From Kitasatospora purpeofusca (lineage in GTDB: Bacteria > Actinomycetota > Actinomycetes > Streptomycetales > Streptomycetaceae), in NCBI RefSeq assembly GCF_000718025.1, contig NZ_JODS01000014.1, forward strand, positions 1 through 64,000: a stretch of DNA of 64,000 nt, given 5' to 3'. The notes under the pieces are model-generated. The model did no database searches, was not told where the DNA came from, and worked only from the letters and a program-made list of their open reading frames with translations. Of the stretch, positions 49,418 to 57,456 are shown piece after piece. Position 1 is the first letter of the stretch, and every line of letters starts with the position of its first letter. The position numbers and the translations under genes are program-made.

Positions 49418-50920
49418 GTGCGGCAGCCAGGACGGCAGACCCGACGACCCGAACGTCGTACTCCGCAGACCGCGGCGGAGCTCGCCAAGGTCCACGAGCG
49501 CGCCCTCGCCGAGGCCGCCGCCCGCGCCGCCGCCCGCGACACCACCCCCGACGACCCGCCGCTGTCCCAGCCCCGCCCCGAGATCGGCGACTCCTGGGAA
49601 CGCCTGCGCCGCCTCGGCCTCGACCCGGACGCGGGCGCCGCCGCCGTCCACCTCGGCCCCGCCGAGATCGAGCACCGCCGCCGCACCAGCGGCCTCGACC
49701 CGCTGCTCCCCGTCCTCCGCGGCACCCTGCTCGAACAGTCCGGCCAGCCCCCGCTGATCCTCGCCATCGCCGACGCGGACGGCCACATCCTCTGGCAGGA
49801 GGGCGAGCGCGGCCTGCGCCGCAGCGCCGACCGGATCGGCTTCCTCACCGGCGCCCGGTGGATCGAGGAGAGCGTCGGCACCAACGGGATCGCCGCCGCC
49901 CTGCGCGCCCAGCGGCCGATGCAGGTCCACTCCGCCGAGCACTACCTGCGCAGCCACCACTCCTGGACCTGCGTCGCCGCCCCCGTGCACGACCCCGGCA
50001 CCGGCCGGCTGATCGGCGCGATCAACCTCAGCGGCCCGGCCCACTCCGTCCGCCCCTACCTGCTCCAGCTGACCGCCACCGCCGCCAAGCTCGCCGAGAC
50101 CGAGCTGCGCGCCCGCCGCCTCGAATCGCTGCACCACCTGCGCACCCTCGCCGCCCCGATGCTGGCCCGGGTGAACGGGCCCGCCCTGGTCGTCGACGCG
50201 GCCGGCTGGACCGCCGCGGCGGCGGGCCTGCCGCCACCGGCCCGGCTGCGACTGCCCGCCGAGGGCTGGAGCACCGCCGCCGTGCACTGGCTGCCCAGCC
50301 TGGGCGAGTGCGTGATCGAGCCGCTCGCCGACGGCTGGCTGGTCCGCCCGGTCCCGCTCCGGAGCACCGCCCCGGCCCCGGCCGCAGACCCCGCGGGCCC
50401 GCACGGCCCCGACGGCCCCGGAACTCCCGACGGGCCCGGCGGCCTCGGCGGACTGCTCGCCGAGCAGGCCGAGGGCGCCCGGGTCCGGCTCGACCTGCGC
50501 CGGCCGGGCAGCCCGGCGCTGTCGGTGCACGGCGCGGCCGGCAGTTGGTCGCACTCGCTCAGCCCCCGCCACGCCGAACTGCTGCTCCTGCTCGCCACCG
50601 AACGGAACGGCCTCAGCGCGGCCCAGCTGGCCGACGCGCTGTTCGGGGACCCGGCCAGGACGGTCACGGTGCGGGCCGAGCTGTCCCGGCTCCGCCGCCA
50701 CCTGGGCGGCCTGCTGGCCCACCGGCCGTACCGCTTCGCTGAATCGGTCCTGGTCGGCGTGGCCGGACCGGAGGACCCGTACGACCTGCTGCCGTCCTCC
50801 TCGGGCCCGGCCGTACGCAGGCTCCGCGCGGGGCTCGCGGGCGGCACCGTCCGGCTCCCCGGCCCGCCACCGTTACCGGGAGCGCTGGCTCCGCGCACCG
50901 GCCGGCTCCCGCTGGCCTGA
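49418..50920 (+). CDS. GAF-domain transcriptional regulator (AcoR-like, without AAA+)
   Basis: 500 residues; the GTG at 49418 is chosen because GAGGAG lies eight bases before it. N-terminal part has RPEIGDSWERLRRLGLDPD and, about residues 60-230, a GAF-like sensor (LAIADADGHILWQEG, ESVGTNGIAAALRAQRPMQV, HHSWTCVAAPVHDPGTG). The middle is variable, with a Gly/Pro-rich linker. The C-terminus has a winged-helix type segment (HAELLLLLATERNGLSAAQL, ALFGDPARTVTVRAELSRLR). This architecture is common in streptomycetes as a regulator beside aldehyde or alcohol metabolism genes. Confidence 0.85.
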   Translation: MRQPGRQTRRPERRTPQTAAELAKVHERALAEAAARAAARDTTPDDPPLSQPRPEIGDSWERLRRLGLDPDAGAAAVHLGPAEIEHRRRTSGLDPLLPVLRGTLLEQSGQPPLILAIADADGHILWQEGERGLRRSADRIGFLTGARWIEESVGTNGIAAALRAQRPMQVHSAEHYLRSHHSWTCVAAPVHDPGTGRLIGAINLSGPAHSVRPYLLQLTATAAKLAETELRARRLESLHHLRTLAAPMLARVNGPALVVDAAGWTAAAAGLPPPARLRLPAEGWSTAAVHWLPSLGECVIEPLADGWLVRPVPLRSTAPAPAADPAGPHGPDGPGTPDGPGGLGGLLAEQAEGARVRLDLRRPGSPALSVHGAAGSWSHSLSPRHAELLLLLATERNGLSAAQLADALFGDPARTVTVRAELSRLRRHLGGLLAHRPYRFAESVLVGVAGPEDPYDLLPSSSGPAVRRLRAGLAGGTVRLPGPPPLPGALAPRTGRLPLA

Positions 50921-51002
50921 GCCCACCGCCGACCCGAGCCCACCGCCGGGTCCGGTCGCCGTCCGTCGGCCCGAGCACCGCCCGTCCGGGCACCGTCCGT
51001 CG

Positions 51003-51024
51003 GCCCGGGGCACCCGCCCCGGGC
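51003..51024. terminator. Hairpin between GAF regulator and SsgA-like gene
   Basis: 8-bp arms (GCCCGGGG) with a 6-base loop, adjoining the minus-strand stop at 51025. Confidence 0.6.
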
Positions 51025-51528
51025 TCAGCGGCCGCCGGACAGCAGCTCGGTCAGCTCGGCGTCGCTCGGCCCGTGGGCCCGCTCAGCCTCCTCCGAGACA
51101 AGCGCGTACGTCCGGTCCAGCCACGCCCGGACCTTCGGCATGGAGACCTCCAGCAGGGCGCTGCCGTGCGGCGATTCCAGCGCCAGGTGCAACGTCGAGC
51201 CGTGGCACGGACAGTAGGCCGGCCACAGCTTGACGTCGCCCTGACCGCTCAACGAGCGCAGGCCGTCGCGCAGCAGTTCGCGCGAGAACACCCAGTCGGC
51301 CTCGTCCGGCCGCCCCAGATGGAACGTCAGCAGCACCTCGTACGGGCGCGCGGCGTCGAACCGGAACCGCGTACGGACCTCTCCGACCACCTCCTCGCCC
51401 AGCGAGATCCGCAGGGACAGCACCTCCTCCACCGCCGCCGGAGCGGCGGTGGAGCCTGCCTCTTCGCCGCCCGTGGGGGTAGCGGCGAGAGGGGCACTGG
51501 AGGGTGCTGGCAGCGGGTCGGGCGGCAT
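51025..51528 (-). CDS. SsgA-family sporulation/cell-division regulator
   Basis: 167 residues, ATG 51528. A Pro/Ala-rich N-terminal tail of about 40 residues precedes the SsgA-like domain: LRISLGEEVVGEVRTRFRFD, PYEVLLTFHLG, DWVFSRELLRDGL, DVKLWPAYC, ALLEVSMPKVRAWLDRTY. SsgA-like proteins, found in sporulating actinomycetes, help place division septa and peptidoglycan. The extra Cys-rich WPAYCPCHG segment and tail set it apart from SsgB. Upstream are TTGCAACCC direct repeats. The divergent gene at 51990 leaves 461 bases. Confidence 0.92.
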   Translation of the reverse strand: MPPDPLPAPSSAPLAATPTGGEEAGSTAAPAAVEEVLSLRISLGEEVVGEVRTRFRFDAARPYEVLLTFHLGRPDEADWVFSRELLRDGLRSLSGQGDVKLWPAYCPCHGSTLHLALESPHGSALLEVSMPKVRAWLDRTYALVSEEAERAHGPSDAELTELLSGGR

Positions 51529-51592
51529 GACGGTCTCTCCGGGACGGCGTGGAATGCCCCCCAGACTGCGCCACCGCGCGACGGACCGGCAA

Positions 51593-51612
51593 GGGTTGCA
51601 AGGGGGTTGCAA
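51593..51612. promoter_or_regulatory. Direct repeats upstream of the SsgA-like gene
   Basis: GGGTTGCAA twice at 11-base spacing (TTGCAACCC reading toward the gene), one helical turn apart. Candidate activator or repressor site. The remainder of the 461-base gap shows only a TACGCT box (about 51745) toward the plus-strand gene; no further gene is seen. Confidence 0.4.
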
Positions 51613-51989
51613 TAATCCCCGAACGCTCCCGGGGTCCCTTACCGGCCTTGTCAGACGGACCGTCAACTTCCGCTGGGCAAAGGGTTGTCCACGGATTTGA
51701 TCCATTCGGTCCGGACTCTGGCCACCGCCCGGGTACCCGCTGCTACGCTCGTCCCCCTGCCGGCGCACGCCCGCGCGCACCCGGCGGACTCCGCACGCGC
51801 GGCCCCGGGGGGATGCTCGGGCCGGGCCCGGACGCGTCCCGGACGACGCCCCCCGACCGGATCCCGGTCGGACCGACCGCACCGGGCCGGCCCGGCGGCC
51901 GTCCGCCCGGTCGGCGGCACCGGCGCCGCCGTCGGTACGTGGGAGAATGCCGCGACCGCAACGGTGACTTCAGGGGAGGGAGGGGTCCG

Positions 51990-53441
51990 GTGGGTCCGTC
52001 CGAGGACACCGGGCAGGACGCGGCGTACCCGCACGAGCGCTACCGCACCAGGCACGGCCGGCACGGACGGCCCGGCCCGTTCGGCGGCCGTCTGCGGCTG
52101 CCCACCCTGCGCTTCTCAGGCGCCGCGATGGCGATGTCCACCGTCGTGGGCATCAGCATCGCCACCACCCTGCTGCTGAACGAGCAACAGGGCGTGGGCC
52201 GCCGGGCCGGGGTCGCCCGGGTCGGCTCCAGCGCCCCGCCGCCCAGCCCGGCCGTCGGCCCCGACAGCGGATCGGGTGCCGCCTCCGGCACCGGCACCGG
52301 TCCCGCCTCCGGCACCACGGCCGACCGGGAGAGCGACGCCCCGGCCGCCACCGCGGGCCGTCCCCCGGCCACCCCGGCCGTCCCCGTGCCCGGCCCGACC
52401 GGCCCCGACGGCTCGAAGGACCCGAACAGCCCGACGGCCGGCCCCCGGGCCCCGGGGAGCACCCCCGGCCCGCGGTCCGCCACCCCGGCCGCGCCCCGCG
52501 GCGGCTCCTCCACCGGCGTGCCGCTCGCCGAGGGCCCGCCGCCCCGGCACGGCGTGACCGGCGAGCCCGCCGGGGGACACGGCACCGGTACCGGAACGGG
52601 CACCGCCGGCGGCGGCCAGGACACCCTCGCCGCCGGACAGCCCGCCGAGGAGCAGCCCGCCTCCCGCAACGCCGACCGGCCGACCGCCGACCGGCCCGCC
52701 GAGGAGCCGGCACCCACCGCGACGGCCCCGGCCACCCCCGCGCCCTCCCCCTCCCCGACCGCGTCCCGCCCGCTCGCCCCCGCGCCGGGCACCCCGACGC
52801 CTGCGCCCGGCCGGCCCGGCGAGGTCCTCACCGACCCCGGGACCGGCGGCACCGACGGCACCGGCGGCACCGGCGAAAAGGGAGCCACGGGTGAACCGGG
52901 CGACAAGGGCGGAAAGGGCGTCAAGGGCGGTACCGACAACGCCGACGACCTGGCGCTCACCGGCGCGGCCCTGGTCCAGCCGCTCGGCCGCGACGGGACC
53001 CGCCACCTGCTCGCGCTGACCGTCACCGAGCCGCTGACCGCGCTCCAGGCCGAGTTCCGCCTCGCCCCGGGCGGGTCGGCCCCGGGCGCCGGCACCGTCT
53101 GGACGGACCTGGCCGGCGCCGTAATCACCACCCACCAGGAGCGGGGCGCGGCGGTGTACCGCTTCACCACCCCGCCCGGCACCGACGTCCGCCCCGGTCG
53201 GTACACCTTCGCCGTGCTCGGCATCCGTACGCCCGCACCGCGCCGCGCCGACCCCCGGACCGCCGACCCCCGGACCATCGAGTCCTGGAAGGCCAGTGCC
53301 TTCGGGATCGACCGGCCGCGCGCCGTGGCCGCCCTCGGCACCTTCGCCGCACCGTCCGCCACCGGGACCGAGGTACGCCCCGGCCCCACGGCACCGGCGC
53401 GGCGCGACGGCACCCGTCCGCTGACCGCACCCGCCCGCTGA
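51990..53441 (+). CDS. Membrane protein with long low-complexity and collagen-like regions
   Basis: 483 residues, GTG 51990 with GGGAGGGAGGGG upstream. One transmembrane segment at about residues 45-65 (MAMSTVVGISIATTLLL). Residues about 70-290 are Pro/Ala/Gly/Ser/Thr-rich. Residues about 288-315 form Gly-x-y triplets (GTDGTGGTGEKGATGEPG). The C-terminal 150 residues have a compact beta pattern (LLALTVTEPLTALQAEFRL, ITTHQERGAAVYRFTTPPG). It probably is anchored in the membrane with the low-complexity stalk outside. No family recognised. Confidence 0.7.
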   Translation: MGPSEDTGQDAAYPHERYRTRHGRHGRPGPFGGRLRLPTLRFSGAAMAMSTVVGISIATTLLLNEQQGVGRRAGVARVGSSAPPPSPAVGPDSGSGAASGTGTGPASGTTADRESDAPAATAGRPPATPAVPVPGPTGPDGSKDPNSPTAGPRAPGSTPGPRSATPAAPRGGSSTGVPLAEGPPPRHGVTGEPAGGHGTGTGTGTAGGGQDTLAAGQPAEEQPASRNADRPTADRPAEEPAPTATAPATPAPSPSPTASRPLAPAPGTPTPAPGRPGEVLTDPGTGGTDGTGGTGEKGATGEPGDKGGKGVKGGTDNADDLALTGAALVQPLGRDGTRHLLALTVTEPLTALQAEFRLAPGGSAPGAGTVWTDLAGAVITTHQERGAAVYRFTTPPGTDVRPGRYTFAVLGIRTPAPRRADPRTADPRTIESWKASAFGIDRPRAVAALGTFAAPSATGTEVRPGPTAPARRDGTRPLTAPAR

Positions 53442-53631
53442 GCGGCCCCGGCGCCGCCGCACCACCGCACCACCGCCGTCCGGCCCGGCCCGCTCCGGTC
53501 GGACAACCCGACAGGTCAGCGACCCGATCGGGCTCATCCGGCCGACCTCGTTCGTTACTGTGGTCGCCAGTCGGCACAGCCGCCCCACCGCCGGGGCCGG
53601 CCCCGCACCACGTCATTCCCAGGAGGAGTTC

Positions 53632-54915
53632 GTGTCCACGGTCCTGACCCAAGGCGGCAACGCCCCGTTGACCGCCGCGCGGGTGACCGTCGAGGTCACC
53701 GCACCCAAGGCGCTGGACGTCTCGGGCCTGCTGCTGACCGATGCCGGCAAGGTCCGTTCGGACGACGACTTCGTCTTCTACAACGCCCCCAACGGGCCCG
53801 GGGTGACCCACCGCCCGGCCGCCGCGGGCAGCCCGGACGCCATCATCGTCGACACCGCCGCCGTCCCGGCCGGGATCAGCAAGATCGTGGTCACCGCCAG
53901 TCCCGACGAGGCGGGCGCCACCTTCGCGGGCATCGAACCGACCGCGACCGTCCGCGACGCCGCCACCGGCGAGGTACTGGTCACCTTCACCTCGCCGGCG
54001 CTCGGCCGGGAGACCGCGCTGATCGTGGTCGAGGTCTACCAGCGCAACGGCGCCTGGAAGGTGCGCGCGGTCGGCCAGGGCTACGCGAACGGCCTGGCCG
54101 GCATCGCCACCGACTTCGGCGTCTCGGTCGACGACCAGCCGGCACCGGCGCCCGCCGCCGCCCCGGTCACCCCGGTCGCGCCGCCCGCGCCCGCCCCGGC
54201 CCCCGCCGCGCCGACCCCGCCGCCGGCCGCCGGCCCGGTCGACCCCCGGCTCGCCATGGCCTCCGCCCCGCCGATGCCGCAGAGCGCGCCCCCGATGCCC
54301 CCGGCCCCGCCCGCCGCGGCCGGCGCGCCCTCCCTCACCAAGGTCACCCTGGACAAGGGCCGGGTCAGCCTCACCAAGGGCGGCTCGGTCTCGCTGGAGA
54401 AGAACGGCAAGCCCTTCCTCTCCTCGATCCGGATGGGTCTCGGCTGGGAGCCCGCCGGCCGCGGCCGCAACATCGACCTCGACGCCTCCTGCCTCGCCTT
54501 CGACGCCAAGCGCGAGAAGCTGGACACCGCCTGGTTCATGAAGCTGGGCATCTTCAACGGCGCGATCGCCCACTCCGGCGACAACCTGACCGGCGAGGGC
54601 GGCGGTGACGACGAGTCGATCACCGTCCACCTCAACGGCCTGCCGCCGGAGGTGTGCGGCCTGGTGTTCGTGGTGAACTCCTTCTCCGGCCAGAAGTTCA
54701 CCGAGGTCAAGAACGCCTACTGCCGCCTGGTCGACGCGGGCACCAACGAGGAGCTGGTCCGCTTCGACCTCACCCACTCCGAGGCCCGCACCGGCGTGGT
54801 GATGTGCAAGCTGATCCGCCAGTACTCGGGCGAATGGGTGATGACCGCGATCGGCGAGTACGTCGACGCCAAGACCGCCCGCGCGATGGTCAAGCCGGCC
54901 GCCTCGATGCTCTGA
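53632..54915 (+). CDS. Double TerD-domain protein
   Basis: 427 residues, GTG 53632 with AGGAGGAG directly upstream. Two TerD-like domains (about 1-170 and 258-427), each with the calcium-binding acidic loops: DDDFVFYNAPNGPGVTH in the first, NIDLDASCLAFD and GGGDDESITVHL in the second. A Pro/Ala-rich linker of about 80 residues joins them. TerD proteins are linked to tellurite resistance and to stress or metabolite-related complexes in streptomycetes. Calcium binding is probable from the acidic motifs. Confidence 0.93.
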   Translation: MSTVLTQGGNAPLTAARVTVEVTAPKALDVSGLLLTDAGKVRSDDDFVFYNAPNGPGVTHRPAAAGSPDAIIVDTAAVPAGISKIVVTASPDEAGATFAGIEPTATVRDAATGEVLVTFTSPALGRETALIVVEVYQRNGAWKVRAVGQGYANGLAGIATDFGVSVDDQPAPAPAAAPVTPVAPPAPAPAPAAPTPPPAAGPVDPRLAMASAPPMPQSAPPMPPAPPAAAGAPSLTKVTLDKGRVSLTKGGSVSLEKNGKPFLSSIRMGLGWEPAGRGRNIDLDASCLAFDAKREKLDTAWFMKLGIFNGAIAHSGDNLTGEGGGDDESITVHLNGLPPEVCGLVFVVNSFSGQKFTEVKNAYCRLVDAGTNEELVRFDLTHSEARTGVVMCKLIRQYSGEWVMTAIGEYVDAKTARAMVKPAASML

Positions 54916-54979
54916 CGGCCGGTCGGGCGGCGGGAGAAAACGACTGGACCTCCCGCCGTCCGCCGCGCATCATGTCCGG

Positions 54980-55471
54980 ATGCTGATCAGGGAAGCCACC
55001 ACCGAGGACTGGCCGGGCATCTGGCCGTTCTTCCAGTCGATCGTCGCCGCCGGCGAGACCTTCACCTACCCGCTCGACCTCGGCTTCGAGCAGGGCCGGG
55101 AGTGGTGGCTGCTGCCCGAGCCGCACCGCACCGTGGTCGCCGTCGACGAGGCCACCGGCGCGGTGCTCGGCACCGCCAAGATGAACCGCAACCAGATGGG
55201 CAACGGCGGCCATGTCGCCAGCGCCAGCTACATGGTGGACCCGGCGCACGGCGGCCGGGGCATCGGCCGGGCGCTCGTCCTCGACAGCATCGACTGGGCC
55301 CGCCGGTCCGGCTACCGGGCCGTCCAGTTCAACGCCGTGGTCGCCTCCAACGAGCACGCGGTGAAGCTCTACGAGTCGCTCGGCTTCACCGTCGTCGGCA
55401 CCGTCCCGGAGGCCTTCCACCACCCCGTGCACGGCTACGTCGCCCTGCACGTCATGCACCTGGCGCTCTGA
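54980..55471 (+). CDS. GNAT-family N-acetyltransferase
   Basis: 163 residues. Starts MLIREATTEDWPGIWPFFQS, and the acetyl-CoA signature VDPAHGGRGIGRALVLDSIDW is followed by FNAVVASNEHAVKLYESLGF. This subgroup contains enzymes annotated as L-amino-acid or phosphinothricin acetyltransferases. Substrate not known. 64 bases after the TerD gene, same strand. Confidence 0.93.
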   Translation: MLIREATTEDWPGIWPFFQSIVAAGETFTYPLDLGFEQGREWWLLPEPHRTVVAVDEATGAVLGTAKMNRNQMGNGGHVASASYMVDPAHGGRGIGRALVLDSIDWARRSGYRAVQFNAVVASNEHAVKLYESLGFTVVGTVPEAFHHPVHGYVALHVMHLAL

Positions 55472-55495
55472 GCCCCCTCCCCCCGGGGCCTCCGC

Positions 55496-56191
55496 CTACT
55501 CCTCGATCGCCCCGCCGACCCGCCGCAGGTGCTGCCGGAAGCTGTACCCCGGGTCGGCGGCCCGACGCTCCAGGAACTCGTCGAACGACGTCTGCCGCCG
55601 CAGCGTGTCCCCGGAGCGGATCCGCTCCGCCTGCGACCGCTCGGTCCTGGCGATCCCGGCCGCCGTCTCCAGCACCTCGTCCAGCCGCGCGCCCGGCACG
55701 AACAGCACCCCGTCCGCGTCCGCGAACACCGCGTCCGCCGCGCTCACCAGGTGCGGCCCGAACCTCGCCGTGGCCAGCGCCTCCGGCTCCCGCGCGTCCA
55801 GCCGCAGCGGACCGAGCGGCAGGCTGCCGTAGCTGAACACCGGCAGCCCGATCTCCACCAGCTCCGGCGTGTCCCGGTGCAGCCCCCACACCACCACGCC
55901 GGCGATCCCCGCCGCCCGCGCCTCCAGCACGGCGAGGTCCCCGACGCACGCCTCGTCCGTCCGCCCGCCGTTGTCGATCACCAGCACGTCCCCCGGCCCG
56001 GCCGCGCCGTACGCCTCCAGGAACACGTCCACACTCCCGTAGTGCCGCACCGGCAGCACCCGCCCGGCGACCCGACCCCCCGGCACCACCCCCACCACCC
56101 CGGCCGGCGCCACCCGCAACCCCACCCCCACCCGCATGCACGCATCCGCCACCAACGGCGTGGACAGCTCCGCGAACCGCTTCAGCACCAT
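55496..56191 (-). CDS. RraA-like protein (possible aldolase/decarboxylase)
   Basis: 231 residues. RraA/HMG-aldolase fold features: LSTPLVADACMRVG, GRVLPVRHYGSVDVFLEAYG, GDVLVIDNGGRTDEACVGDL with the conserved Asp/Arg around GDL, GIAGVVVWGLHRD. The family contains 4-hydroxy-4-methyl-2-oxoglutarate aldolases and RNase E inhibitors. The N-terminus and the extra C-terminal 50 residues (FDEFLERRAADPGYSFRQHL) are longer than RraA and recall aldolase-type paralogues. Convergent with GNAT. Confidence 0.85.
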   Translation of the reverse strand: MVLKRFAELSTPLVADACMRVGVGLRVAPAGVVGVVPGGRVAGRVLPVRHYGSVDVFLEAYGAAGPGDVLVIDNGGRTDEACVGDLAVLEARAAGIAGVVVWGLHRDTPELVEIGLPVFSYGSLPLGPLRLDAREPEALATARFGPHLVSAADAVFADADGVLFVPGARLDEVLETAAGIARTERSQAERIRSGDTLRRQTSFDEFLERRAADPGYSFRQHLRRVGGAIEE

Positions 56192-56319
56192 GCCAACTCC
56201 TCGCTCACACGCCAGAGTTCACCAGCACGAAGATCCTACGCCGATCCCCCCTCCCGCCATCGAGTGAAATCCCGCCACACCCGGCCCGGCCCCCGCACGG
56301 AGCACCCCCGGACGCACGA

Positions 56320-56359
56320 CGGCCCGGGTCCCCCCATCGCGGAAGGGGGACCCGGGCCG
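56320..56359 (-). terminator. Hairpin after the proline operon
   Basis: 15-bp arms (CGGCCCGGGTCCCCC) with a 10-base loop, 17 bases downstream of the proline dehydrogenase stop. Confidence 0.8.
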
Positions 56360-56376
56360 GGCGGTTGCCGCGGGGG

Positions 56377-57306
56377 TCAGCCGCGGGTGGCCATGGCGCG
56401 CAGGAAGAAGGTGAGGTTGGCCGGGCGCTCGGCGAGGCGGCGCATGAAGTAGCCGTACCACTCCTCGCCGTACGGGAGGTAGACCCGCATGGTGTTGCCC
56501 TCGGCGGCGAGGCGGAGCTGCTCCTCGGGGCGGATGCCGAAGAGCATCTGGTACTCGAAGGAGTCCCGCTTGCGGCCGTTCCACTCGGCCAGCTGGCCGG
56601 CGATCTTGATCATGTTGGGGTCGTGCGAGGCGATCATCGGGTAGCCCTCGCCGGCCATCAGGACCTTGAGCGCGCGGACGTACGCGAGGTCGACCTCGTG
56701 CTTGCCCTGGAAGGCGACCGACTCGGGCTCCTTGTAGGCGCCCTTGCACAGGCGCACCCGCGAACCGGGGCCGGAGAACTCGCGGCAGTCGGCCTCGGTG
56801 CGGCGCAGGTAGGCCTGGAGCACGACACCCAGCCAGGGGAAGTCCTGGCGCAGCTCGCGGGCGATGGCGAGGGTGGAGTCGGTGGTGGTGTGGTCCTCCA
56901 TGTCGAGGGTCACCGTGGTGCCGGCGTCGGCGGCGGCCTCGCAGATGCGGCGGGCGTTCTCCAGGGCGATCTTCTCGCCGTCCACCGGGAGGAACTGGCC
57001 GACGGCCGAGAGCTTGACCGAGACCTCGGCGCCGGCGGCCAGGCCGGTCTCCTTGAGCGCCTTGAGCAGGTGCTCGTAGGCCTCGGCGGTGCCGGCGGCC
57101 TGGGCGGAGTCGCGGGTGTCCTCGCCGAGGTGGTCCAGGGTGACCTTGCGGCCGGTCGCGACGAGGTCGTCGCAGGCGGTGACGGCGTCGTCGAGGGCCT
57201 CGCCGGCGACGAAGCGCTCGACTATCGCGTGGGTCGGCGGGAACTTCTCGACGACGGTGCGGACCTGGGCCGAACGGGAGGCGGCGAGGAGGGCGGAACG
57301 GAGCAT
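56377..57306 (-). CDS. pruB: Proline dehydrogenase
   Basis: 309 residues, ATG 57306 with AGGAG six bases upstream. Conserved FAD-barrel residues appear in KVTLDHLGED, VSVKLSAVGQF, TVTLDMEDHTTTD, SRVRLCKGAYKEP and the C-terminal EYQMLFGIR/YLPYGEEWY. Oxidises proline to pyrroline-5-carboxylate with FAD. It is monofunctional, lies 150 bases downstream of pruA, and the two are probably one operon. Confidence 0.96.
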   Translation of the reverse strand: MLRSALLAASRSAQVRTVVEKFPPTHAIVERFVAGEALDDAVTACDDLVATGRKVTLDHLGEDTRDSAQAAGTAEAYEHLLKALKETGLAAGAEVSVKLSAVGQFLPVDGEKIALENARRICEAAADAGTTVTLDMEDHTTTDSTLAIARELRQDFPWLGVVLQAYLRRTEADCREFSGPGSRVRLCKGAYKEPESVAFQGKHEVDLAYVRALKVLMAGEGYPMIASHDPNMIKIAGQLAEWNGRKRDSFEYQMLFGIRPEEQLRLAAEGNTMRVYLPYGEEWYGYFMRRLAERPANLTFFLRAMATRG

Positions 57307-57456
57307 CGTGACTCCTGGAGCTGGTGTTTCCAAGGGGTGGCAGAAAGGGACGGGCGGCGGACCGAGGGGGGTGGTCGGTCCGCCGCCCGTGGGGACGCCG
57401 CCCGGCTGCGGGGCCGGGGGGCGTCAGGGGACCGCGTACGGGTCCCGGTGGGACGG

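Noticed and set aside
51675..51700. Single DnaA-box-like TTGTCCACG
   Set aside because: One isolated near match; no cluster, no dnaA/dnaN neighbours, so not an origin.
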